Shown here piece by piece: positions 1-7,856 of a DNA stretch of 64,000 nt. A model generated the notes under the pieces. That model had not been told where the DNA came from and made no database searches. It saw only the letters and a program-made list of their open reading frames with translations. Position 1 is the stretch's first letter. Every line of letters starts with the position of its first letter. The translations under genes and the position numbers were made by a program. The stretch is from Azospirillum sp. RU38E (lineage in GTDB: Bacteria; Pseudomonadota; Alphaproteobacteria; Azospirillales; Azospirillaceae), in the NCBI RefSeq assembly GCF_900188385.1, contig NZ_FZOI01000003.1, positions 62,001 through 126,000 on the forward strand. Direction: 5' to 3'.

Positions 1-141
1 CTGCAATGCCACAATATCGGCGTCGATCTCCAACCGCGCGCGACTTTCCATGTCCGCCACCAACATTTCCGCGACCAGCAGAAAACCTCCACCGAGCAGG
101 ATTGCCAGCAGACCCAGGGCTGACAGGACCAGCCATCTCAT
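1..141 (-). CDS. Sensor histidine kinase, N-terminal fragment (cut by window edge)
   Basis: Only the first 47 codons are present; the rest lies left of the window. The peptide starts MRWLVLSALG, runs into a hydrophobic helix (about residues 3-23) and then an acidic stretch ending in DADIVALQ. This is the usual start of a membrane sensor kinase whose first helix leads into a periplasmic sensor loop. Its ATG overlaps the stop codon of the response-regulator gene (ATGA), so the two are translationally coupled, which is why a kinase is the best guess. The catalytic domains are not visible, so the call rests on context. Confidence 0.55.
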   Translation of the reverse strand, partial: MRWLVLSALGLLAILLGGGFLLVAEMLVADMESRARLEIDADIVALQ

Positions 142-827
142 GCCCGAGCCGCGCCCTGAAGCATGTCGGGCGTAAGGCGATAGCCAAGATGAGGAACCGT
201 TTCGATCGGGTCGCCGCCTATGGCCCGACGAAGCTCTTGCCGCAGGCGCCGCATGGCGCTGTCCACCATGTCACGGTCCAGTGCCATGCTGGGTGGCCAA
301 GCGCGGCGATGCAGAGCCGCGCGCAGCACGGTTTCCCCGGCCCGCTCCGCCAGCAGATGCAGGATCAGGAAGGATTGCGGGGACAGCACCAATCGGCGAC
401 CGCTCCAATAGGCTTGCCGATGTTCTATATCCAGCTCCAAGGCACCGCAGATCAACCAGGAACGGTTGAAATGGGCCCGCAGCACCGCCTGCAGTTCGGC
501 AATCTCGAACGGCTTTGTCATGTAAATGATGGCGCCTGCCTGATACCCGCTTACCCGATCCTCTATCGATGAAAGATGTGACAAAACAATTACCGGAATT
601 TGTATGGCTTCATCACGCAATCTGCGCAGAAATATCAGTCCATCATCCTTTTCTCCTTCAAGGGTGCGGTCGAGAATGATAATTTGATAGGGAGGCTGCG
701 CTTCGCGGACCTCATCTAGACTTGGGTTGATCTGGGTCATCCAGGCGACCTCCCCGCCCAGGGCGCCCACGGCGTGGATGATCCGTTCAGCCCATGACCG
801 GTCATCCTCTAGCAGCAGTACACGCAT
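138..827 (-). CDS. OmpR/PhoB-family response regulator
   Basis: A 229-aa two-domain regulator. The receiver domain (about 1-118) has the acidic pocket E7-D8-D9, phospho-acceptor D53 in IILDRTLEG, the Thr/Ser position S83 and the conserved K105 in MTKPFE. The C-terminal half (about 128-220) is a winged-helix DNA-binding domain with LSPQSFLILHLLAERAG and ending VPHLGYRL, the typical trans_reg_C signature. The first gene of a minus-strand operon with the downstream kinase (stop/start overlap). It diverges from the exported protein and TPR-CHAT genes across a 180-bp spacer, so it may control them; that is inference. Confidence 0.9.
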   Translation of the reverse strand: MRVLLLEDDRSWAERIIHAVGALGGEVAWMTQINPSLDEVREAQPPYQIIILDRTLEGEKDDGLIFLRRLRDEAIQIPVIVLSHLSSIEDRVSGYQAGAIIYMTKPFEIAELQAVLRAHFNRSWLICGALELDIEHRQAYWSGRRLVLSPQSFLILHLLAERAGETVLRAALHRRAWPPSMALDRDMVDSAMRRLRQELRRAIGGDPIETVPHLGYRLTPDMLQGAARA

Positions 828-914
828 GGCCCCTCCACACGTAGAAGGCTCAAAGGGTTTCCATACCCATTTGCTATGGTGGTAGACTGTAAGGATAGAC
901 GCACATTTTATAAA

Positions 915-930
915 CTGGCCAATTGGTCAG
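915..930. promoter_or_regulatory. Near-palindrome in the divergent spacer (candidate operator)
   Basis: CTGGCCAATTGGTCAG is a 16-bp palindrome with one mismatched pair, sitting about midway between the response-regulator start (827) and the start at 1010. Symmetry and position suit a dimeric regulator site. No binding evidence exists. Confidence 0.35.
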
Positions 931-1009
931 ATGCCATGATGGGGTGTTTTGGAATTTTTGGGCAGGCGGGCATTGTCGCCCTCGACGCTGGAGCACATGG
1001 TAGGAGGGT

Positions 1010-1591
1010 ATGGGAAGGTCGCTCGCATTGCTCATAACTGGCGCTCTCCTGTGGGCTGGCTCTTCACTTGCGGAGGTGACAGTGCCGGAAACCGAGAAAC
1101 AGCGTGACGCCTTGGAATTGGTGATGGAGGCGGACCTGTTATTGTCCCGGGGGGAAGGTGTTGCGACCGGACAGGTGCATGACCTGCTGAAACGTGCCGC
1201 TGGGCGTGTTTTCGGCCTGGACGGCCTTCCTGTGCAATTGGAAACCCCGGGCGCAGAAACGCCGTCCCTGCGGACGGCCCCCCGTGAAACCGCCGGCATC
1301 TTTCGCGGCCGCAGTGCTGGTCCCGGCCGCAGCGAATATTTGTTGCCGGCGGGCGACACTAAGCTGTCCTTTGAAATGATTCCCCTGGAAACCGCTATTC
1401 TTTATGTGCGCACGACGGACACGATGGTGCTGAGCCTGCATATCAGGGATGGCGACGGCATAGCATGTGAGCGCGACGGCGCCGTCGTCCGGCAATTGGT
1501 CTGCGTTTGGGTGCCGCGCCATGCGATGCAGGAGATCACTATCACCAGCCGCGCCCGCAGCCCGCACCGTGTACAGATTCTGACCAATTGA
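1010..1591 (+). CDS. Exported protein of unknown function
   Basis: 193 aa. A clear signal peptide (MGRSLALLITGALLWAGSSLAE, cleavage near residue 21) indicates export to the periplasm or beyond. The rest has no family I recognise: a helical region rich in acidic and Leu residues (about 30-70), a low-complexity Arg/Gly/Pro linker, then a probable beta-rich part (110-190) with two Cys (IACERDG, QLVCVWV) that could form a disulphide. A strong AGGAGG lies just before the ATG. It sits 46 bp ahead of the TPR-CHAT gene on the same strand, so the two are probably one transcript and may work together. Confidence 0.75.
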   Translation: MGRSLALLITGALLWAGSSLAEVTVPETEKQRDALELVMEADLLLSRGEGVATGQVHDLLKRAAGRVFGLDGLPVQLETPGAETPSLRTAPRETAGIFRGRSAGPGRSEYLLPAGDTKLSFEMIPLETAILYVRTTDTMVLSLHIRDGDGIACERDGAVVRQLVCVWVPRHAMQEITITSRARSPHRVQILTN

Positions 1592-1637
1592 ACGCGGGCA
1601 ATCATTGTTACCGGACAAATTGACGAGGTGCGAAGCG

Positions 1638-4600
1638 ATGCGATCCAGTCTGTTTTCCCGGTATCTGGCATCTTCGATTCTGTTGGTGGGGATGTCGATG
1701 CAGCCCGCCGGTGCGCAGGAGATGCAGGTGTGGCGGCCCGATACGCGACCTGAGGCCGCGTCGGCGGCGGATCAGGTGGCGGCATTGCGGGCCCGCTCGA
1801 CCCCTGGCAGCACGGATTGGCTGATGTCTCTGGCCGCTGCATCCGACCTTCAGCGTGAGGCCGGTGACCCTACCGGTGCCGTCGCGCTGGCGGATACCGT
1901 GATCCACCAAGCGGGGGTGGAAAGTACCGCACCGGCAGCCCTGGTTAGAGCCCTGGTGAGCCGGGCGGGTGCGGCGCGTGACCGGGGAGAGCCGGTTCCG
2001 GCGCATGAATGGGGGATGAAGGCGCTGGCGACGGCCGAGCGTTATAACCTTCCAGCCTGGCTTTTGGCCGAGATCCACCTGAACCTGGCAGTTTCCGCCC
2101 AGATGCTGCAGAAGATGGACGAGGTTGAAAGCCATCTCGCGGCCGCTGCGTCCCTCTTGCGTGGGCGGGAGGAGCAGGAGCCCTATCTCATGGCGCAACT
2201 CTTGGGCGGGCAGGCTGTCACCCTGGTGCTTCGGGGCAAGCCGCTGGATGCTCTGGCGCTGATGGAGCAGTCCGTCGGATGGTTCGAGCGCGCACAGCCC
2301 ACCGCCACGACAGCGCATTCCATCGCCCTGCAAAATCTCGCGGTCCTGGCCATGCGACTGGAACGGCTGCCGCTGATGGCCACCACGCTGGACCGGATTG
2401 CATCCTTCTGCCGGGCGGAGCAGCGGCCCAACCATTGCGATGAGGGTCGGCTGGCCTTGTCCTACGGCCAGTTGGCGATGCGGCGCGAGCAGTTTCCCGA
2501 GGCTGAGCGCCATTACATGGAGGCGCTGCGCCTTTGGGGAACTCAGGCGGATGCCAATGCGGAATGGCTCGACCTGCTGATCGCAATTGGCGAGGTGCGG
2601 GTGGAAAGCGGTAGAGCCCGCGCCGCCGTGGATATTTTGCGTCAAGCAGTGGAGCGCGCCGCCGCCGCCTTGCCACCGTCCCACCCGCAGCTGCTGGGGG
2701 CCCGCGGCCATTATGCAACGGCCCTGTCCGACAGTGGCGATCAGGCGGGCGCCATGGCGCAGTATCGCGAAATGATCCAGGCCCAGCAGGCGGCGTTGGG
2801 CGAGGCGGCGACCGGTGTCAGCCGCGCCAACCTCGGCAGCATCCTGTTGGCCCTGCGCGACCCCACGGCGACAGCGGAGCTGCGTCAGGCCTATACGCTT
2901 GTGAGTGCCGGCGCAGGGCCGCGGGCCAGAACAACCCTGGTCGCGCGCGCCAACCTGATCCGATCGCTGGTCCGTGACGGGGAAACCACAGAGGCGCTGG
3001 GATTGGCCGAGGGGTTGCTGGAGGACGCGGCAGCGGGGCTGGGGCAAAGGCACACGCAATACCCGTTCATCGCCGCCGCCGTCATGGCGGCGTGGAACGC
3101 CGGTGGCCGGCGGGATGAGGCGGTGGCGCTGGCTGAACGTATGCTGCCGGTGGCCACGGAGGCCATCACGCTGGGCCGTTCGGAAAGCGTGAGCAACCGG
3201 CGCGAACTGGCCGAGTTGGCGGCGAATACGCTGTGGGCCCAAGACAAGGTAACGATGTCCGCGACCCATGAGCGGGTATTTCCTTTCCTGCAGGCGGCGC
3301 TCGGTTCAACCACGGACCTTTATTGGTCCCAGGCAGCGATTCGTATGTCGATGCCGGAAACGGCCGTGCTGGCGCGGACGCGGGAGGAGGCACGCCAGCA
3401 ATTGCGCCTAGCCGACCGCGCACAGCAGAGAGCCCTGGCCGCCCGCCAGCCCGTGGCGACCGATATCGAGCGGCTGTCGCGGGAAGCCGACGACGCGGCG
3501 ATACGGTTCCAGCAGGCGGATGCGGCGCTGCGGAAGGCCGATCCTCGGCTGGGGCTGCTGTCTGAACTGCCGCCCGTTACACTGTCCCAGGTGCGCCAAC
3601 ATCTGCGGCCAGGGGAAGGGATGCTTCTTCTGGTGCCAGCGACGGAGGCTACCCATGTCTTTCTGGTGACCCGTGACAAGGTCCATTGGCATCGTGCAGA
3701 CCTGCCGGAGCAAGCACTTTGCACCCGTATCGCGCATGTGCGGCTGGCACTGGATCCGGCCCGGCCCTTGTCTTGCCGGACCACTGCAGTTGAGACGGCC
3801 AGCCCGGCGGTGGACGGGCGGATCATGCGGGGCAGCCCTGCGGGCCACGCGTCACGTTTCGACCGCGTGGCCGCACACGCGCTCTATCGTGACTTGCTGG
3901 CACCGTTAGAGCCAGATCTGCGGGAGATCAGGCAGTTACAGGTGGTGACCGGTGGCTTCTTGGCCCAGTTACCCCTGGCGACGTTGGTGACAGATCTGCC
4001 ACCAGGCGACGATGACCGGAGCTGGCGTGCCACCGGCTGGCTGATCCAGCGCCATGCCCTGAGCAACGTGCCCAGCCCTGCGGCCTTCGTATTGGCGCGC
4101 GGGCGGCCGCTACCCATTATTTCCGGTGGCATTTTGGCGTTCGGCGCTCCCTGCTTCGCGGGAATTTCGACGGATGGGGTGTGTCTGCCCCCCGATCCCA
4201 ATGGAACGGGATTGTCCGCGCTGCCAACGCTGCCCGGCAGCCGCCAGGAGGTGAAAGCCCTGGAGGAATTGTCGCCGAAAGGCCGGCTTTATCTTGGCGC
4301 GGCGGCCACGGAAGCCGCCTGGAACAGGGGGCCGGGGTCGGCCGGAACCGTGGCGGTTGCGACACATGGCCTGATGGCGGGGGAAGCGGGTGCGGTCGAG
4401 CCGACCCTTGCCTTGACCCCGGGTGACGGGGGAGACGGCTATCTGACCGCATCGGAGATCGCGCGCGGCCCGGACCTGTCCGGTCGTATGCTGGTGCTTT
4501 CCGGTTGCAATACCGCGACGCCGGGAGGTGATAGCCGTGACAATGCGGCGACGGCATTGGTCCGTGCCTTGTTCGCGGCCGGCGCCCGCGTCGTACTGGC

Positions 4601-4775
4601 CAGTCAGATACCCGTGCGTGACGACATGGCACCCCGGCTGACCGTGCCGGTGCTGGCGGGTGGCGGCACGCCGGAGGCGCTGCGCGGGGCGATACTGGCG
4701 GTCCTGGAGGATCCGGCATTGCCGCCCGATGATCCGCGCCTCTGGGCCGGTTTCGCCCTTTACCGCTCCGAATAG
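1638..4775 (+). CDS. Exported TPR-CHAT protein (caspase-like peptidase fold)
   Basis: 1045 aa from the ATG preceded by GAGGTG; an in-frame TTG at 1605 is less likely. Residues 1-27 form a signal peptide ending QPAGAQ. About residues 40-560 are helical TPR-like repeats, followed by a coiled-coil segment (EEARQQLRLADRAQQRAL). The C-terminal third is a CHAT domain (Caspase HetF Associated with TPRs). It has the expected His in VATHG (H910) and Cys in LSGCNTA (C957), the Cys/His dyad of clan CD peptidases. CHAT proteins are proteases or scaffolds in known systems, and most are cytoplasmic; a signal peptide puts this one outside the inner membrane. It converges with the FHA/kinase operon with only 18 bp between stops. 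Substrate unknown. Confidence 0.9.
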   Translation: MRSSLFSRYLASSILLVGMSMQPAGAQEMQVWRPDTRPEAASAADQVAALRARSTPGSTDWLMSLAAASDLQREAGDPTGAVALADTVIHQAGVESTAPAALVRALVSRAGAARDRGEPVPAHEWGMKALATAERYNLPAWLLAEIHLNLAVSAQMLQKMDEVESHLAAAASLLRGREEQEPYLMAQLLGGQAVTLVLRGKPLDALALMEQSVGWFERAQPTATTAHSIALQNLAVLAMRLERLPLMATTLDRIASFCRAEQRPNHCDEGRLALSYGQLAMRREQFPEAERHYMEALRLWGTQADANAEWLDLLIAIGEVRVESGRARAAVDILRQAVERAAAALPPSHPQLLGARGHYATALSDSGDQAGAMAQYREMIQAQQAALGEAATGVSRANLGSILLALRDPTATAELRQAYTLVSAGAGPRARTTLVARANLIRSLVRDGETTEALGLAEGLLEDAAAGLGQRHTQYPFIAAAVMAAWNAGGRRDEAVALAERMLPVATEAITLGRSESVSNRRELAELAANTLWAQDKVTMSATHERVFPFLQAALGSTTDLYWSQAAIRMSMPETAVLARTREEARQQLRLADRAQQRALAARQPVATDIERLSREADDAAIRFQQADAALRKADPRLGLLSELPPVTLSQVRQHLRPGEGMLLLVPATEATHVFLVTRDKVHWHRADLPEQALCTRIAHVRLALDPARPLSCRTTAVETASPAVDGRIMRGSPAGHASRFDRVAAHALYRDLLAPLEPDLREIRQLQVVTGGFLAQLPLATLVTDLPPGDDDRSWRATGWLIQRHALSNVPSPAAFVLARGRPLPIISGGILAFGAPCFAGISTDGVCLPPDPNGTGLSALPTLPGSRQEVKALEELSPKGRLYLGAAATEAAWNRGPGSAGTVAVATHGLMAGEAGAVEPTLALTPGDGGDGYLTASEIARGPDLSGRMLVLSGCNTATPGGDSRDNAATALVRALFAAGARVVLASQIPVRDDMAPRLTVPVLAGGGTPEALRGAILAVLEDPALPPDDPRLWAGFALYRSE

Positions 4776-4793
4776 AGGGAGCCCTGCAGGCGG

Positions 4794-5222
4794 TCAATCG
4801 ATCCGGACGGTCACCGTCAGCGCACCCAGCCGGAAGGGCTGATCGGTCAGCACCGTCGGCTCGCCCGGCGCGCAGACGGCAGCACCCGCCATCTGGATGC
4901 CGTTCCGGGAGCCGAGATCCTCAATCATCAAGTTTCCATCATGAAGCCAGATGCGGGCATGGCGGCGCGACACCGTCGGATCGTCCAGCAGGATCTCCGA
5001 GCCGCCGCCCCGACCGATCACCACCCCGGTCAGCCCCAGGCGCATGAGGGGGAACAGATACCGGCGGCTCTCTCCCAGAGGATTTGTCGTCACCAGCACA
5101 AGCTGCCGTCCTGCTGGGGACGGTGGCTCCGCGATGGGGGGGGACTGCACGACCGCCAGGGTTCCCGGTGTCGTCCGACATATGCCGGCAAGCCAACGGC
5201 GCAATGGCGGAAGCATATCCAT
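4794..5222 (-). CDS. FHA-domain protein, last gene of the kinase/FHA operon
   Basis: 142 aa. A single canonical FHA domain (about 45-140) binds phosphothreonine peptides. The signature residues are all there: GRGGGSEI, TVSRRHARI and DLGSRNG. The N-terminal 40 residues are Pro-rich with no obvious export signal. GGGAGAGG precedes the ATG. It lies at the 3' end of the operon that encodes a Ser/Thr kinase and PP2C phosphatase, so it is a likely reader of their phosphorylation mark. Confidence 0.88.
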   Translation of the reverse strand: MDMLPPLRRWLAGICRTTPGTLAVVQSPPIAEPPSPAGRQLVLVTTNPLGESRRYLFPLMRLGLTGVVIGRGGGSEILLDDPTVSRRHARIWLHDGNLMIEDLGSRNGIQMAGAAVCAPGEPTVLTDQPFRLGALTVTVRID

Positions 5223-5336
5223 GTTCGGACCTCTCCCAGCGGGTTCAAATGGAATGGCCGGCCTTCGGTGCCCAATGGCAGCATGTTGTGCAAGGCCGCA
5301 GAGCGGTGCCGGCGCTTGGACGAACTGAAAGACGCT

Positions 5337-6185
5337 CTACAGGCGCGCCATCATTTGGCGGCGCTTCCACAGTTCCCACAGGACGAGCAGCGATGATCCC
5401 AGGATCAGCGTGGCCAGAACGCGGAGCCCGCTGCCCGCTTCCAGCGAGGCCTTCAGCGTGCCGCCGGCCAAATTGGAGAAAAACTCCACGAAGCCGCCCA
5501 ACGGTGACTGCCGCAAGCTTGTCATCTCGGTGACGATGCTTTCCGCCTCCGTCCGGCTGATGATTAGGCTGGCCACGGCGCCCGCCAGTGCCAGGAGGTC
5601 GAAATGGATGGCATAGGCGCGCAAGGGTGCCAATACCCGGCCTGCAACCGCCAGCGCGTAGGCTAGGGGCAGCAGATAGGCAATCGGGCCGATCGTGCTG
5701 GTGTCCAGCAGCCGGATCAACTGGGCGGTCCGATCGGACTGCAACTCCCAGACCGGCAGGACCAGTGCCAGGACGGACAGGAAGAACAGGATGATCGCCG
5801 GTATTTCGCCGTGAAGGATGACGGGCACCGCGACAGGGCGATTCACGGATGGCACTGATACGCCGACCGGCGCCTGCACTATGTGAGTAGGGGTGCCACC
5901 CAGATCCAGGCAAAGTACCTGACCGGCAAATCGGATCTCCGATCCGTCCGTCAGGGGGAGGCGCCCGCTGACCGGGCGGCCGTCCAGCAAGGTGGGGACC
6001 CGCGGCGAGAGCGGTTCCAGCAGGTAACGTCCCCGCTCCAGATAGATGATGGCCTGTTCGCGCGAAGTACTGGGGTCGTTATGGATCTCGATCGCGGCCT
6101 GGGTGGAGCGGCCGATCATCCAGGGACCGGCGCCGGAAAGCGGGATGCAGCGACTTTGACCCTGGAAGCGGATTTGGGCGGCCAT
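5337..6185 (-). CDS. Membrane protein with N-terminal degenerate FHA domain
   Basis: 282 aa from the ATG that has AGGAG nine bases upstream; a longer reading from 6227 would start inside the repeat element. Residues about 5-100 form an FHA-like domain: the GRS glycine/arginine loop is kept, but the usual SRxH is SREQ and the xNG turn is replaced by VPTLLDG, so phosphopeptide binding is doubtful. About 125-282 hold four or so hydrophobic helices (PAIILFFLSVLALVLP and others), the last near the C-terminus. This looks like a membrane anchor or small channel-like module exposing the FHA domain to the cytoplasm. Confidence 0.82.
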   Translation of the reverse strand: MAAQIRFQGQSRCIPLSGAGPWMIGRSTQAAIEIHNDPSTSREQAIIYLERGRYLLEPLSPRVPTLLDGRPVSGRLPLTDGSEIRFAGQVLCLDLGGTPTHIVQAPVGVSVPSVNRPVAVPVILHGEIPAIILFFLSVLALVLPVWELQSDRTAQLIRLLDTSTIGPIAYLLPLAYALAVAGRVLAPLRAYAIHFDLLALAGAVASLIISRTEAESIVTEMTSLRQSPLGGFVEFFSNLAGGTLKASLEAGSGLRVLATLILGSSLLVLWELWKRRQMMARL

Positions 6186-6232
6186 CGCGCGAGACTCCTG
6201 TCGTTGGCGTGCGGTTGGTTGCTGCATGACTC

Positions 6233-6394
6233 ATACCAATCGCCCTTGATCGTGACCGACCCAGGGAGATTTCGTGTTCCCTCATGCGCCGGGCGCTGCC
6301 ATCCGGCAGCTTGGCTTACGCGCCATGTGGCGCGGGCCAGCAGTCGCTGGCCTCCAACCTGCCTAAAGGTCAACCTTTAGGCAGGTTGGTATTA
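6233..6394 (+). repeat. Multi-hairpin dispersed repeat, copy A
   Basis: About 162 bp bounded by ATACCAAT and TTGGTATTA. It contains, in order, an imperfect first hairpin, GCTGCC-atcc-GGCAGC (6295-6310), GCGCCA-tg-TGGCGC (6320-6333), GGCCAGC-agtc-GCTGGCC (6335-6352) and a perfect 17-bp hairpin with a two-base loop (6354-6389). Its right end overlaps the PP2C stop codon. Copies B, C and D are at 17413, 42359 (inverted) and 43964. It lies inside the kinase/FHA operon and may attenuate or process its mRNA. Confidence 0.88.
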
Positions 6395-7222
6395 GGAAAC
6401 AGCGCGCCTCAGCAGCCGGCGCCACCAGCCAATCTTTCCGCCTGTGGCGATCCCCTGGGCACGCATCAGAATGAGGCTGGCATTGTCCTGGTACGGCCGT
6501 GCAGAGGACACCACCTTGTCGACCAGTGTCTGGGCACTGGCAGGGCCTGCCAGTGCCGCCAATATTGTGGGGTCGCTCAAGGTGGACAGCCCGTCCGATG
6601 CCAAGAGCAGATCGTCCCCGGGTGCCAGCAGTCCTGGACGGAACTGGCAGTCGCACAGGGCGGGCCTCACGGCCCCTATTACGCTGCGCAATGCCGAACG
6701 CTTTGGATCCTGAGCGGCCTCGTCATGGCTGATCCTGCCCGCCGCCACCAGCCCCTCCAGGATGGGCACCATGGAATGATCTGCGTTCAACCGGCGGATC
6801 GTCCGGGCGCGGCGGTGCAGCAGCAGGCTGTCGCCGACGCTGATCCAAGCCAGGTCGCGCCCACGCACCAGGACCGCAGCAAGGGTCGTGCCCATGGCGG
6901 GCGGGCCGCCCTGGGCAATATTGTCGGACAGACCGGTCACGGCCCGTTCCAATCCGTGCTCCAATATCGCCGCCGCCGCCTTGCCATCCGCAGGCATTGT
7001 CTGCTCGCGCACGGCCGACAGGAATGTATCGGCGGCAAGATTGGCGGCCTGTTGTCCGCCCTCATGCCCGCCCATGCCATCGCAGACCAGGGCCAAGTGC
7101 CACCCGCCGGCCCCTTCCCCCAATGTCGACAGACGCAGGGCATCCTCCTGCCGTTCCCGCGCGCCGAGGAACTGGGCCTGGCTGACCTGCCAGTCCAATC
7201 CGGGGGCCTTAAGGCCGCTCAA
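6392..7222 (-). CDS. PP2C-family Ser/Thr protein phosphatase
   Basis: 276 aa, the usual size of stand-alone bacterial PP2C enzymes. Metal-binding signatures are intact: D27 in RERQEDA, D48-G49 in CDGMGGHEGG, the SDGLSTL motif and DNAS near the end. It should remove phosphate from Ser/Thr, reversing the adjacent kinase. The start is a TTG overlapping the stop of the upstream FHA gene (TTGA), with AAGGGG a few bases upstream inside that gene, so synthesis is probably coupled. The stop codon falls within the end of a dispersed hairpin repeat. Confidence 0.93.
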   Translation of the reverse strand: MSGLKAPGLDWQVSQAQFLGARERQEDALRLSTLGEGAGGWHLALVCDGMGGHEGGQQAANLAADTFLSAVREQTMPADGKAAAAILEHGLERAVTGLSDNIAQGGPPAMGTTLAAVLVRGRDLAWISVGDSLLLHRRARTIRRLNADHSMVPILEGLVAAGRISHDEAAQDPKRSALRSVIGAVRPALCDCQFRPGLLAPGDDLLLASDGLSTLSDPTILAALAGPASAQTLVDKVVSSARPYQDNASLILMRAQGIATGGKIGWWRRLLRRAVS

Positions 7223-7830
7223 CGTGTTTCCCCTTCGGCCGCCCAGTCGAAATCATCGCCGCAAAGCGGCACGAACCGCAGGCCGGTACGGCCGATATCG
7301 ATCCGCTCGCCGCCGGTCAGCGGCCGAGGCGAGAGCACCGGAGCGCCATCGACATAGGCCAGGTTGCTGCCGCTGCCTTGCTGGATGAAGAATTTGCGGT
7401 TACGCCCATCATAGATGACGGCGCAATGGGCACTGCGCGATATTTCGTCGTCACCGAAATCCAGGCAAACGCGCGCGTCATTCCCTCGCCCGATATTGTT
7501 CACACCATAGCCCAATGCCCGGGCCTGGCCCCGGCCAGGACCGTTAACCACGACAAGCCAACCCGTTACCGGGCCGGCGTCGGTGACGGGGGCTGCCTGT
7601 GCACCCTCTTGTGCGAAGGTCGGCCGATGCAGCCGGGTCGCCGGCTCACGGTTGCTGTTATTGCCTGTGACTTTTGGCGGCGGCTGGGTGTCGCCCGGAC
7701 CGACGGTCGGTGCTGTCGCCGGATAGGCCCGATCATTGGTGACCGTGCTTTCGTCGCGGGCACCCGGACGGTGGATTTCCGTCGGGCGGGAAAAGAAGCT
7801 GTTACGCATGTCATCCTGGTCGCGGCTCAT
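7219..7830 (-). CDS. FHA-domain protein
   Basis: 203 aa. The N-terminal 85 residues are polar and Thr/Pro-rich (many TxP-like positions), a likely disordered phospho-target tail. The FHA domain follows (about 95-190) with NIGRGND, EISRSAH (one residue longer than the usual SRxH) and GSGSNLAYVDG. No signal peptide or membrane helix, so cytoplasmic. GGAGG precedes the ATG. It is 26 bp downstream of the kinase gene and overlaps the PP2C gene, an arrangement that suggests it bridges the kinase and phosphatase. Confidence 0.88.
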   Translation of the reverse strand: MSRDQDDMRNSFFSRPTEIHRPGARDESTVTNDRAYPATAPTVGPGDTQPPPKVTGNNSNREPATRLHRPTFAQEGAQAAPVTDAGPVTGWLVVVNGPGRGQARALGYGVNNIGRGNDARVCLDFGDDEISRSAHCAVIYDGRNRKFFIQQGSGSNLAYVDGAPVLSPRPLTGGERIDIGRTGLRFVPLCGDDFDWAAEGETR

Positions 7831-7856
7831 CGGGTGCCTCCATCGCTGGTCGGAAA

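Noticed and set aside
1608-3269. Long open frame (553 codons) on the minus strand
   Set aside because: It is antisense to the TPR region of the CHAT gene, has low-complexity Arg/Gln/His composition and no recognisable domain; GC-rich codon bias produces such frames.
6284-7357. Open frame of 357 codons on the plus strand
   Set aside because: Antisense to the PP2C gene and starting inside the hairpin repeat; composition is that of a shadow frame.
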